Shown here: piece by piece, positions 22,550-33,866 of the stretch
How the letters are laid out: every line of letters starts with the position of its first letter
How positions within the stretch are numbered: the first letter of the stretch is position 1
Origin: Prinia subflava
Lineage: Eukaryota; Chordata; Aves; Passeriformes; Cisticolidae
Direction of reading: 5' to 3'
DNA length: 64,000 nt
NCBI RefSeq assembly: GCF_021018805.1
Contig: NC_086247.1
Span: forward strand, 3,851,230 to 3,915,229
The notes under the pieces: generated by a model
What the model was told of the DNA's origin: nothing
The model's database searches: none
What the model saw: only the letters and a program-made list of their open reading frames with translations
Position numbers and translations under genes: made by a program

Positions 22550-25500
22550 GGCTGCCAGCGCTTGTTCACCCACATTCCAAGGAGTGCAGGTGCAGGATCA
22601 AGAACTTTTGTTGTGGTTTGGTTTCGTTTTTTTTCAAGAAAGCAAATTAGGACCTTCACTACTTGTAGCTATAATTTGCAGAAGAAAAGGCAGTTTCATG
22701 CAAAAATGTAAATTAAATTCTGTAGTCCTTTGTCTAGGTTTGAGCAGGTCGCTCTGATGCTAATTGCTTTCTCTACAACTTAGAAACGTCATTTCTGAAC
22801 ACTTTTTTATTAAGAATACATTTAGATTTCAAATAAGTTTTATTAATCTGCATGAGACTCACAGTGTATACAATTAGCAGTTAGGAAAATTAAGTTTTCA
22901 GCTGTTTTTAAACTAACAGAAAATGGAAGCTATCTCGACCTATAGTCTCTTGCCATTTTTTGTCTGAACATTTCAGATTTCACTAGCATAATAACTGAAT
23001 CAAATGCTTAGACATCAATTGATTTTTTTTCACAAGCATGATATTACTGGTCTGACAGCTACATTAATTTTAGACTTCATGTTTTTGTTAGTGCAATTAC
23101 TGCAGAATCCTTTTATTTGCAATTACTTTCAAGGAAAAAAAAGCAATTACTGCGGTTTCTAAGAAACTGCCGTGAATTCTTTTAGTCATATTATTCACAA
23201 CCACTCCCAAATCTGCTGCTTGTCAGGAGAGGGTGACACTGGGTGCTGGATATCAGCTGTAGATGGAAGGAGCAGCAGCTGGGAGAGGTGACCAGCACTC
23301 ACAGGTTTCTTTATCACAAGTGCTGCATTTTATGAATGTCGTTGGAATACGCTGTGACAATTTTTAGCTGAGAGTTTCACATGCTGGTGAACTCGGGGGT
23401 TTTCTCAGCATTTAACCTGATCATCTCTGGATGAAGCTGCCACAGAGAAAGGGCATCTCTGGGGTGAGCTTCGTGGGAGGGGGCGTGCGGATTCTCTTCC
23501 GTAGGGAAAGGAAGTCTTTGATTAATTGCACTTTTTACAATCCTTTAACCTCCTGGCTGGGAATGCCACAGCCGAGGTAAAGGCACGGGGTCAGTACAAC
23601 AAGGAGAACCCAAGGCCTACCTCCGTCACTTTATAGTCCTGGGTGTATAAAAATCTGTGTCAGAACAGTTTTTAGGCCTTAAAATTCAAATGTTGCTGTT
23701 CCAGTCCCTGTGTTGGAGGAATTGTAGGCCAGAGCTCTTCTGAGCTGCCGTACCAATGTTGTCAGCACATCCTCCATGTCCCCTTCCGTGATTCAGGACA
23801 CAGCTGCAGTGCAAAGATACTTTTCTGGAAAGAGGTTGAAAGAGTTGTGCTAACTTGATTTAAAATAGGTTTGGATCATTATCCAGCAGCCATTTAAAGC
23901 AACTTTCAAAACTTGTGTTTCACAAAGTTAGAATTGTCATTGTAAGACACGTTTGTGATGCTGTTGACTCATTTTGGCTTGGGCCCCTCAGGCTGCCATC
24001 AATCCATGTGCTGGACAGGCAAACATAGCACGGTGTGAGATTCCTGCTGCCTCAAACTCCTCCTCCTCCAAGACTTGCAAATGCCTGTGTCAATCCATGC
24101 TGCAATTCAGACAAAGAAGCTATATTTCAATATGAAAAGCAAGTTTTTATTGAATTACTTGAATTGTCAATGTATTTGAGAAATGGATGTTTGGGTGTGT
24201 TTGAAGGTGACATCCGTGGGTTTCTCTGAAGGCTTCCAGTCAGTGCTATCAAGGGTGACTGTTTTTAGGCTGGTGACATCACAGGGCACTGAAGTACATG
24301 TAATCACACAGGACTTAGGGGTTGTATTTGTTTTTCCAAGTGTCTTGAGGAAGTATTCTTTTTTTCTATGGTGAATATTTTTTTGTAGAACATGTACTGT
24401 GAACTGTGTTCAGCCAGGGGAGCGATACTACTGAAGAGTGTGAGACTTTACTGAAGAAAGCAGTTGTGAGAAATTCTGCCATGAATTTTATCATCTCAGT
24501 TACACTTAATATATTCTGGTGATGTTCATGTGTGAGAGACAAGTGTTGTGTTTCACCCTAGAACTGGCATTCGTGTAAGTTACATGCTGAGTTACACATT
24601 TTAAAGTGGCTTTAATATTTTAGTTTTGAAGCGCCTTTTGAAGATTCTGCTTTTGGTTAAATAGCCACTGTCAAGTACTCCTTATTTTAATCTCTACTGC
24701 TGGAAAGGTTCTTCAACAGTTTAAAAACCTGAATCTTCTGACTGGTGCCAGCCTTACCCTTTTCCCCAGGGTTCCATGGACCAGCATGGATCAAATCTCC
24801 ATTACTCCACACTGCACTTTCAAAGCCAAGATCTTTCACTGCACCATCACACTGACCAAGCAGCTGCAGAGAGGGAGGAGAGGCTGAAGCTCCCTCTGAC
24901 CTCACATCCCATAGAGGGAACAGGAAACTATTTGGGGAGTGAGCTCACCCGTGTTTATGGAGCTTTCTCAGCCAGGGAAGGGCAAGGAGGGAGGAAGGAC
25001 CTCTCATTTCAAACCCAGAGGCTTCAAGCAAAGGCAGGGCAGGACCAATTTTGTCACAGACAGCATTTGGCATGGCTTCATTTCTAAGAACTGGATGTTA
25101 AAATCCGTGTTTGGAGTTGTTTATGGGGCTCATAACACAGGAGTACAAGTGCTGCCATGGCAGGAAGCTGATTTCACTCCCTGGTAAAGGCAAAGGAAAT
25201 AATTATTCATTGTAAATGCGCTGAAGTTTTTGTAGTGTTGCCAGAAGAATTAACTTGGGGAGTCCCAGCCAAAGCATCTCCTCCTGTCCTTGGGCCAGCC
25301 TGGGAAATCCCCACACTGGCTTTACCTGCTGAGGTCTCCCAAGGGCTTTTCCTTGGATGTGAAAGTTTTCTTTCTAGCCCCAGCACTTCTCAGGGTAGAG
25401 TGGGCAATGATTTATTTTTTCATCTGTCCTTTACCTTATTTTTTGATGCAGAAATGATTTTTTTTTTTGGTCACAAAGTAGTACAGTTTTATGTGTTTGT

Positions 25501-26449
25501 TGCAGAGCTTGTGGAAAGAGAAGTTTGAAGTGTTTTTTTTTGTTATTCCTGGTGACAACAAACATCTTTTTGTTTGTATTTCTATCTAGTTGAAATCTTG
25601 GACCTTCAGTGTAGTAGGACTAAGGTTTAGTGGTTCCATTCTCTGTTGTTCAGTAGTATAAACAATTTTAACACGTTCTGCTGTAGTGATGTGTGACACA
25701 AGGCACTGCTGGTGCTCAGACCCTCAATCAGCTGCACATCTCGAGACGTTTCATGTGAGAGCAGAGAAGCTTTAACTTTCAGCCCTCAGAAAGGCATAGT
25801 GTGGGTTTGGACCTGTTTGGTTATTCCAAGTGTCCAGTGAGATCTGTGCTGTTTATGGATAGCAGTTTCAGACTACAGAAGCAATAATTTCTTAGGAATG
25901 TTTCTCTTCCTGCTGGTTTGATGACTTTCACAGAGATTTATTGCCTAAATAGCCTTTTAATAACACAAATCTGGTGGTTTGCTGGCGCTGGCTCTGAGCA
26001 GTTGTGGAAAGATAGGGGTTGTCCATCATCAGGAGGGAGGAGACCAGTAAATCCAACAGAGCTCTGTGCTCTTGAAACACACAATGTCCTTTCCCCTTTC
26101 ATTTGGAGCCCTTTTGTAGGCTCTGAAATATTCCCAGCACATCAGTCTGAAAAGGGGGTGGCTGCAAATTTACCCTCCAGGTTTTCTTGGTGATGCCAAT
26201 GCTGGCACTCAGACCCCAGGATGGAACAGAGTGCATGAGGTTCTCCTCCTAGGCAAGGACTGAGTCTCTCTTATCCCTCTCCCACCACATCTGAACCCCC
26301 CTCCCAGCACCTGGAATGACAGCAGCAGCCACGGTGCTTTTTGCCAGGTACCTCATTAAACCCTGGTTCCATCATTAAGAACATGTCCCCTTGCTCTGGG
26401 GTGAGCTTGGTTTCCACCATGAGAAGCAGGATTTTCCTGGCTGCCAGGT

Positions 26450-26503
26450 GTCACAGCCATGCAGGCTGAGGTCACAGCCATGCAGGCTGAGGTCACATCC
26501 ATG
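26450..26503. repeat. 21-bp tandem repeat in the SLC45A4 3' UTR
   Basis: The unit GTCACAGCCATGCAGGCTGAG occurs twice, followed by a partial, slightly diverged third copy. Confidence 0.85.
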
Positions 26504-28271
26504 AGTAAAGGTGGAGGAAGGCACATTGATTCCAGGGAGAGCTGGGACATCTGTGCAGGAGGGAAGTGCAGGAGGCAGGTGCTGAGATTTGGGGTTTTTA
26601 GAGATGTGTGTGTGTGTCTGTACCTCTGTTTGTACTTCCAGACACGCTGCTGGGGCCAAAACACCTTTGGGGGTTGTGTGTTGCTGTCACTGCACTCCAC
26701 AATGTTTTCAACTGAGTTCTTCCAGGTTTCTCTCATCGTAGTCTGGTGTGAGACAAGCTCAGCTATAAATATGTATCCTATTTAAATGAACAAAGGAACT
26801 CCTGCATGATATTCCAAGCACATGTAGCAGCTTCAGCACCTGAAGTGTCTGTCGTGGAAGAGAAGTTGGTTTTCTTTGCAGCTGTTTTGTCCTCGTTTCC
26901 TTTGAATAGGCCAAATAAATGTAATGGACACCAAATGTTGCACAGAAATGTTATTGATGACTGTGTGGAAGAAATACCAAATTTTATTTTTCTTTGCAGA
27001 AACTTTATGGTTCCCAAGAGTCCTTTAGCTGTTTTCCTTCCTTAAATGACAAAGCTGAAAGTTTGTAAAGCATGTCACAAAATGGTCATTTGGAATAAGT
27101 GGAGCTACCCAAAGTTTTCTTTGTCATGTTGCATCCAAAGGAGCTGCAGCAACTCAAACAACAACTGGGGTTTGAATTTGAGGCTCAGCAGTTCAGAGAC
27201 TGCCTTAGAAAACAACAAAAAGTCTCAATTCCTTTTCCTGGCAGGGCACTTGCACCCACTGATCTGCTCATTAAGGTGTTCCAGGTTTTCCTGTCATTTA
27301 AATTAAAATCACCTCCTGGAAAACCGATTTGGTTTGGTTCCCCAGCCCAAGCAGCTTCACCTGAATTTCCACCTTAGCCTCCCTCACCCAGGGAGCACAA
27401 GGGGGCAGATACATCCCCCACCAAAAGAGCGTGTCTGCTGAAATTAAAGGGCTTTTGATGCCCCTGCAACCTGCTAAAATGTTAGGAGAAATGCAGAGCA
27501 TGGTTCAATTTCACCTATTCTGGCACATTTATGCTTAAATTTGGAAGTTTGGAGTGAAGCTCTGGGAGCGTTTAGTCAAACTCAGTGTCACCTTATTTAC
27601 TGTGCATCTACTCAGTCCTTAGCAACAGCCAAATTGTAATAAATAACCCCAAAATCCAGACTTTTCTCTCAAAAAATTAGCAGTTCCCAATGTGAATTTG
27701 TTTTGCCTGATGTAACATGAACACTATGCCCTTTAAGTAGCCAAATGACCAGCTTCTTTTAAATGCCTCATATTACTAGAAAGCTGCATATAGGCATCTC
27801 ATAGCGGGGAAAAAAAATTTTAAAAAATTAAAAAAAAAAAGAAAAAAAAGAATATTTAGTTCCTTTGTGAACTGGCCATATGACAACTACTTTTTTATCA
27901 ACTTATTAAGTTGGGGCACTATAATAGCTCTTGCTGAGTTTAGCAATGTTTATAAGCATGTGTTAAACACATAATGTTGTTTTATGAGGAAAAAGGGATA
28001 AAGAAAAGTGATGTCACAGATGAATGTTTGAGTGCGTAGATGGCATATTGTATGTATGATTTTTATTTCTACACTGTTGAGCTTATTTTCTGTTTAAAGG
28101 TTAAAAAAATTGTTGCATGAGAACTGTTTTATTGTGTTCTGCACTTTCTGTTCTTTTTGTATAATCTTGATTTTTTTTTTCATTTATGCATAGAAAAGAA
28201 AAAAATCAGTTTAGAAATATTCTACTCCACGAGACATTGTGTTCCAATCCATTGTTCCAAAGTTCAATCTT

Positions 28272-28277
28272 AATAAA
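28272..28277 (+). promoter_or_regulatory. SLC45A4: Candidate SLC45A4 polyadenylation signal AATAAA
   Basis: AATAAA sits at the end of a long AT-rich tract and is followed within about 35 bases by GT-rich sequence. Composition becomes markedly GC-richer just after it, as expected at a gene end. Confidence 0.6.
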
Positions 28278-28929
28278 CATTTCAATAAGAGTTGGTGGCT
28301 CGTGTCCCTGTGGTGTTTGTAGGGAAGGTGAGCAGAGGGACACCTGATCCCTGATCTGTGCGAGGCAAATAACACTCCCTGCACCCCAGAGCTTCATGAA
28401 TATTTCCAAAAATAAAACATTGCATGGCAAAAATGCAGGTGTTGCAATTCAGAGATGGTTCTAAACTCACCTGACACTTGCAGGGTTCAGGTGAAACCCA
28501 GGAGAGAGCACGAGTGGAATAAAATGGGGACACCTGGGGCAGGTGTGTGTACCCAGCTCCAGGCTCTGCTCTCACAAAGGGCTCTGCTGTCACAGAATCC
28601 GTCACCTCTCGTGCCATCACCGGGGCTGAGGAGCTGAGGGTCTCCCCAAGTCACCTCTGAGTCTGTGATTTAATAACCACAGGCAGCTCCCAAAGAAATC
28701 AGTTCCCATCCAAACTCATCAACCTCTGGGACCATTGTGAACAGGAGGGGAAAGCTGGAGCCAGATCACAAACACCAGCTGATGGATAAACTTGCAGTGA
28801 AGAGCTCACTTAGCCCATTTGATTTCCAGTTTCCTTAGATTACACCTGTGATTCTTCCTAAAGGAAATTCCTCAAAACGAGGATTGGCAGCTCTGAGAAG
28901 TCAATGCCCACCTGGGGTTTGGTTCATTT

Positions 28930-29810
28930 TTCATAGAATCATCACAGAATTGATTACACAGGGAAATACCTCCAAGACTGAGTCCAGCCTGTGACCAATC
29001 ACCACTTTTGTTATGTAAACCAGAGCACTGAGAGCTACATCCACCTCCAGGAACAGTGAATGCACCACCGCCCTGGGCAGCCCCTTCCAGTGCTTACCAA
29101 GACTTTCCATGGAGAAATTCTTCCTAAAACCCAATCTAAATTTCCCCTGGTGCTGAGATTATTTCAGTTTGCCCTATTGGTAGGATAGACTTGCTGATCT
29201 CAGGTCTTTTCCACCTTAGTTGATTATGTGACTCTATGCTTGTGACTTGGGAAAAGAATCACCCACCTGCCTACCACCTCCTGTCAGGGAGTTGGAGAGA
29301 GTGAAAAAGTCTCTCCTGAGCTTCCTTTCCTGGAGGAAATGGAGACCCCACAGCTCCCTCACGTGCTCTTCACCAGCCTTGTGCTCCAGAGCCTTTCCCA
29401 GAGCCATTGCCTATCACTGGAAAGACTTCAACACTTCAACGTCCTTCTTGGCATGAATGGCCAACCACTGGAAACATCAATCAGGGGATACCCACCCCAG
29501 GGCCCAGCACAGAGGGACAATCTCTGCCCTGGTCCTGATGGCCACACTGTTAATGACACAGAAGGCCAGAAGGCCACCAGCCTGCTTGCCCACCTGGGTA
29601 CACACTGGCTCACATTTGGCCATTCTCAGGCAGCACCCCCAGGGCCTTTCCTGCTGGGCAGCTTTCCTGCCACTCTGCCCCAGCCTGGAGCACTGCTGGG
29701 GACACGAGGGCAGGACCCAGACCTTGCTCTTCTTTAACCTCACCCCTCTGGCCTCTCACCATCAATCCAGCCTGGCCACATCCCCCACAGAGCCTTCTAA
29801 ATTGTACGTC
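28930..29810 (-). mobile_element. CR1 LINE, long degenerate 3' portion with reverse-transcriptase remnants
   Basis: The plus strand matches the complement of a CR1 3' UTR (ATAGAATCATCACAGAATTG; CACCGCCCTGGGCAGCCCCT; TTCTTCCTAAAACCCAATCT). Further right it holds remnants of the C-terminal reverse transcriptase: the minus strand at 29477-29743 reads INSVAIRTRAEIVPLCWAL, resembling the CR1 motif around ASRTREVIVPLYSAL. Several frame breaks show it is dead. Confidence 0.85.
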
Positions 29811-31326
29811 AGGCCCAGACTAGGCAGTTGCTTTTTCACCAGTACAGAGAGGAGAACGGGAACCTCCCTCACTGGTGCTGGAGCCTCTCCAGATACCTAC
29901 AGGACACCCAGAGAGGGGCCGTGCTGGGTTAGGGGGGGACAGAGCTGAGTTAGTTCCTAGTAGCTACTCTGAAGTATGTGAGCTTGTAATGAGGGCAAGA
30001 GCCTCCCCTTCTGGCCCCACTCAGCCCAGCAAAGTCTTGGGCTCATCCTCACTATGAGGGACTGTAGCTGGAGAGCCCAAAGTGAGTGGAGGATGAGGTA
30101 CCAGGGATTGTCCTACATCCCTGTCTTCTCCTGGCACAGTGACGAGTGAAGGGGCCCTGTGCCAAGGGGAGGAGGAGGGGAAGCCTCCTTGATCCCTTCC
30201 AGCACCATAGCAGGATGAGGCTGGAGAGAGGGACAAGAAGCAGAAACCTCTTGGGTGCTGCTGTTCCTTTAGCGTGATCCCCCTGCTCCGCTCAGGGGAT
30301 GTGACTTCAGTGGGACTCTGTGATCCCTGTCCAAGAACAGCAGGTCCCTGCTGAGGCCAGGAGCAGGGAGCTGCTGCTGTGGTGAGGACAGTGCACCTGG
30401 GGCACTCCCTGAACTGCTGCTCACAACAGAACAACCCACAGTGGCCTTGGAGTGGTTTGGAACATCCTGGAGAGGAGCTGCCCCAGCACTGCCCCAACAG
30501 CCCAGCACCATCCATCCCTCCCCTGCAGGGCCAGTTCCTGCATTCTCCAGGTTTGCAGAGCCGGGTTATCTCCCATCCTGGCAGGTGGGGGCCGTATTGT
30601 CCCCACACCCACTGGCACAATGTCCCCCTGTCCATCACCAGCTGAGAGCTCAGGCACCCCCAGAGCCCCCAGCAGTGTCAGCCTGGCTGTGTAACCCTCA
30701 CTGCACCAGAGCTCACCGGGGACACAGGATTGCACCATCTTCCAGGTGACATCCCACACCCCCTGACACTGGGCAGCCCCTCACACCCCAAAAAGGAGCT
30801 AAGGGCAGCCACCCAGCAGGGCCAGGGATGAGCTTCAGCAGGACAGTGGCCCAAATCCTGGGGACAAAGGTGGCATTCTGTGCATTTCTGCAGCAGTGTC
30901 CCTGTCCTGACAGCTGGGGTGGCACAAGGTGATCGATCCACTGCTTCCAAGAGCAGGGGACCTGTGCCAAGACACCAGGAGAGGGAAGCAGGATGTCAGG
31001 AGGAATCCTGTAGGTTACAGTGGCAGATGAAATGGAGGCAGACAGGTAAGGAATGCTCCTAAGGGGGGAGGATGGGGTTTAGTTCCATTTGTCTCCAAAA
31101 GGGCTCAGCTGGCACTGAAGGAAAATGGGGCTTGGTGCCATGAAACCCCCCAGCAGCCTGTGAGCATGGCCTGGGAGGCAGAGGAAGGGGCTGCTTCCTC
31201 CCTCCCTGCATGGCCCTGCTGGGGAGATCACAGCCAGCACACAGCAGCCTGAATTTCCAAACAGCTCCCATCTCCACAGCTGAGTTATTTCTGGAAGCAA
31301 ACACTGCCATCCCTTGGTTTGAGCAA

Positions 31327-31425
31327 AGAACCACAGAACAGCTCAATTTGGAAATGACCTATATGGATCATCGGGTCCAACTCCCTGCTCTACACAGTGC
31401 CTCCAAAAAATGGACCACAGGACCA
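31327..31425 (-). mobile_element. CR1 LINE scrap
   Basis: AACCACAGAACAGCTCAATT, then GGAAATGACCTATATGGATC and ATCGGGTCCAACTCCCTGCT, resemble the complement of a CR1 tail. The fragment is short. Confidence 0.6.
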
Positions 31426-32384
31426 AGAGTACCGTGGGCTCCTGGCAGGTCTCTCTGCTCCCCTCAGGTTTTTCAGGTTGGGAGACCGGGAAAAAAAAAA
31501 ACAGCAAAAAGGACCTGAACAAACATTAGCATTGAGGTTTCCAAGAAACAGGCAGCATTTCCCTGAGAGAGAAGACAGTGGGATGGCAGCACAGGCTGGA
31601 CTCAGAGTCTCAGACAGAGGCTGACCAGCCCCAAGAGCAGCACGGCCTCAGGGCCAGAGAGGGCTGCAGTGTGCTCAGGCTGGTCACTCACAGCCTCCCT
31701 TCTCCTGCCAGGGCAGCTGCTGCTCCCTTTGTCCCTTTGTCCCTTTGCTGGGAGACAAAAACCCAGAGAGGCAACCACACCTGCCAAGCTCTCAGCGGCA
31801 GCAGGGCAAAGACGGCTCTGAGGAGCTCAGAGGTGCCTTCCCACCAAGGAGCTCATGGGAAGTACCTGAAACTCTACTGAGAACTGAACAGAACCTCACA
31901 GTGCTGTCACTGCAGGTCTGTTCCCTCAGCTGAAATCCTGGAGCAAAGCTGAGATGGTCAGTGAGCACCTAAAACCAGATAAGAAGACAAAACCAGGTTT
32001 AAAAAGTATGCCAGGAATGAAAATCACTGAAGACAGCAGCAGCTGGGCAGCAGGATGGTGCAGCTGGTTCATTTCTGCAGACAGGGAAAGTTCATGAACA
32101 GCCCCTTGTGTGTCTTTGAATTCAGTAAATAATTCCTGCCACTTACCCCAAGGAGCCTGGCCAAGCCAGAGGAGCAAAGAGGGAACCTGAAAATCACAGA
32201 TATGGGGCTCAAAAGGGGACACATTACAGTAGAAGCTGTTTCTGAAAGGTGAACACGCAGAGAGAAAACCTCAGGCAATTATTCTTTACAGCACACAGAG
32301 AGGATGCAAGTCAGTGCTAAAATCATCATTCTCAAGTATCAAGTTACACAGGAAAAAGAACAGAAGTACAGAGGCCAGAGTATG

Positions 32385-33665
32385 AATACAGTGTTTAATA
32401 TTCTTAAATTGATATAAAACTAAAAAAGTAAAATTTCTGTTACCATGAAATGATAAAAACTTTTATCAGCAGAAGTATTATACAGAGTCATAAAATTCTT
32501 AGTCATAATATTTTCCAGTAGTTTACACCCTTCTATTTAGCCCTACACTGGTTTATATTTATTAAGAAAAGTAGCAGCCCATTTTGTCCTTCTATTTACA
32601 GTCTTTTAGATACTGTTTTCCACTCTGCACTGATGCAGATAAAACTATTCTGCACAGATTTATTGTTTTACTTGCAGAAAAATATCACCAGTGGAAAAAA
32701 CAACTGTGCATCAGGCACCAGTCAGGGAATGCTGCTCTGGAGACTCCTCCAGGCTGCAGCCCCTGGTGCTCACTCCAGGGAGTGAGGAGGGGTTTCAGGA
32801 TTGTGCAGAACTTAAAAATTAAGCAGGTTCTACCCAAAATAACAGCAGTTCCTCAGATTGCAGAAACTGGAACTGAAGGGAGGAGAGGCAGAGGTTGGTC
32901 TGCACAGGGACTTAGAGGTGCTTCCAAAAGCAAGAATAATATATACAGGAATTAAATAAATTAATGCTTCAGATAAAAAAGAATCAGTTTCACAAACTGT
33001 TCCAAATGCCAAGTGCTGTGCATTGTTTTCAAATAAAAAAAGTACATTTTAAAACTAAAGTATTCAGTGGAAATCCCTTGTTTCAGCTGGAGGAGCTTTC
33101 AGTGCTGTTGGGGAGAGCCTGTGTGTGCTGCATTTTAAACAAAACAGCCCCAGAAAAAGGGTAAGGGACACTGCCCACCTACAGCTCTGAGCTCAGAAAG
33201 ATGATCACAGTGACAACTCTGTAAATCCAACCAAAGTGCACTTGTTTTTTTCCTTTCAGTGCCCTTTTCCACCTATTAAAGGCTGTAAAGTCATCATTAA
33301 ATCCTTAAGCAGCCTTGCAATGCTGAGAAAGAGCTCCCATGGAATTACTCATTTGGCTCTGGTGTTCCCAACATGACCTGCCCCAGGCAAGCAACCCCAA
33401 CCCTCCACATCACCTCATGACCAGCCTGAAGACAGTGACCTGTCTCCTCCCACTTCTGTTCCTTTCCCAAATGTGCAGGAGCAGGACAAGGTGTGAGGGG
33501 AGATTTGCTTTGATTTCCATTTTCTACAACACAGGGATGGAAACCAAATAAATACAAGACAATAACACTGGCAGGTGGTTGAAATAAATGCAAAATGCTG
33601 AAGTAAACACAGTCCCAGGTCTTTGCCTTTTCCCAGAGGAGGCAGATACATTAGGAAGAGCTTGT
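32385..33665 (-). other. DENND3: Probable DENND3 3' UTR
   Basis: It follows the TAG at 33668-33666 on the minus strand and is AT-rich with no convincing ORF. Candidate poly(A) signals on the minus strand are AATAAA at 32664-32659 and 32563-32558 and ATTAAA near 32400-32395, the last followed by T/GT-rich sequence. Which one is used cannot be decided from sequence, so the end is approximate. Confidence 0.5.
32558..32563 (-). promoter_or_regulatory. DENND3: Candidate DENND3 polyadenylation signal AATAAA
   Basis: TTTATT on the plus strand gives AATAAA on the minus strand in an AT-rich tract downstream of the DENND3 stop. A second AATAAA lies at 32659-32664 and an ATTAAA near 32395-32400. Confidence 0.4.
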
Positions 33666-33866
33666 CTATCCAGCCTTCCAAATGGCAATCTTCCCTTCTT
33701 CCTTGCCAGAGCCGCTGAGGACGTACCTGTCCTCGGCCGAGCACAGCGCCCTCACAGCGTCAGCGTGGCCAACCAGCTCCTTCTCCACACTCTTCCTCTC
33801 AGCACTCACCACGAAGATCTTCCCTTTGCTCTTGCCCTGCAGCTTCCCACTGCTGCCAACCCACAG
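33666..33866 (-). CDS. DENND3: DENND3 last coding exon (final WD40 blade and stop)
   Basis: The exon starts after CCCCCAG and ends in TAG (33668-33666). It encodes [39 protein letters not shown] and [19 protein letters not shown]. The G-H...D...S-G-S...I-A-I-W pattern closes the propeller. Confidence 0.98.
   Translation of the reverse strand: MWVGSSGKLQGKSKGKIFVVSAERKSVEKELVGHADAVRALCSAEDRYVLSGSGKEEGKIAIWKAG

Larger units (their letters stand above)
22550..28295 (+). other. SLC45A4: Probable SLC45A4 3' UTR (about 5.7 kb)
   Basis: The stretch has no convincing ORF, is AT-rich with many T- and A-runs, and continues without a splice acceptor from the stop codon to a canonical AATAAA at 28272-28277 followed by a GT-rich element (TGGTGTTTGT). 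The length is my inference from composition and the signal; a shorter isoform using an internal site is possible. It contains a small 21-bp tandem repeat near 26450 and an 11-base motif repeated near 23094 and 23143. Confidence 0.6.
28296..32384. other. Convergent intergenic region between SLC45A4 and DENND3
   Basis: The two genes point at each other across this gap of about 4.1 kb. It is GC-richer than the flanking UTRs and contains a long CR1 copy (28930-29810), a CR1 scrap near 31327 and a short CCCTTTGT repeat near 31722-31747. Open frames here look like chance in GC-rich DNA; none has a recognised product. Confidence 0.6.

Noticed and set aside
22157..22659. Open frames antisense to, and in another frame of, the last SLC45A4 exon
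   Set aside because: Shadows of the real coding frame; the real frame matches SLC45A4 and the others match nothing.
29339..29948. Plus-strand open frames of 132 and 163 codons between the genes
   Set aside because: They lie largely over a CR1 copy in the antisense direction and have no recognisable domain.
30021..30759. 205-codon minus-strand frame and overlapping frames in the intergenic region
   Set aside because: GC-rich DNA with overlapping open frames on both strands, no splice structure and no family resemblance; most likely chance.
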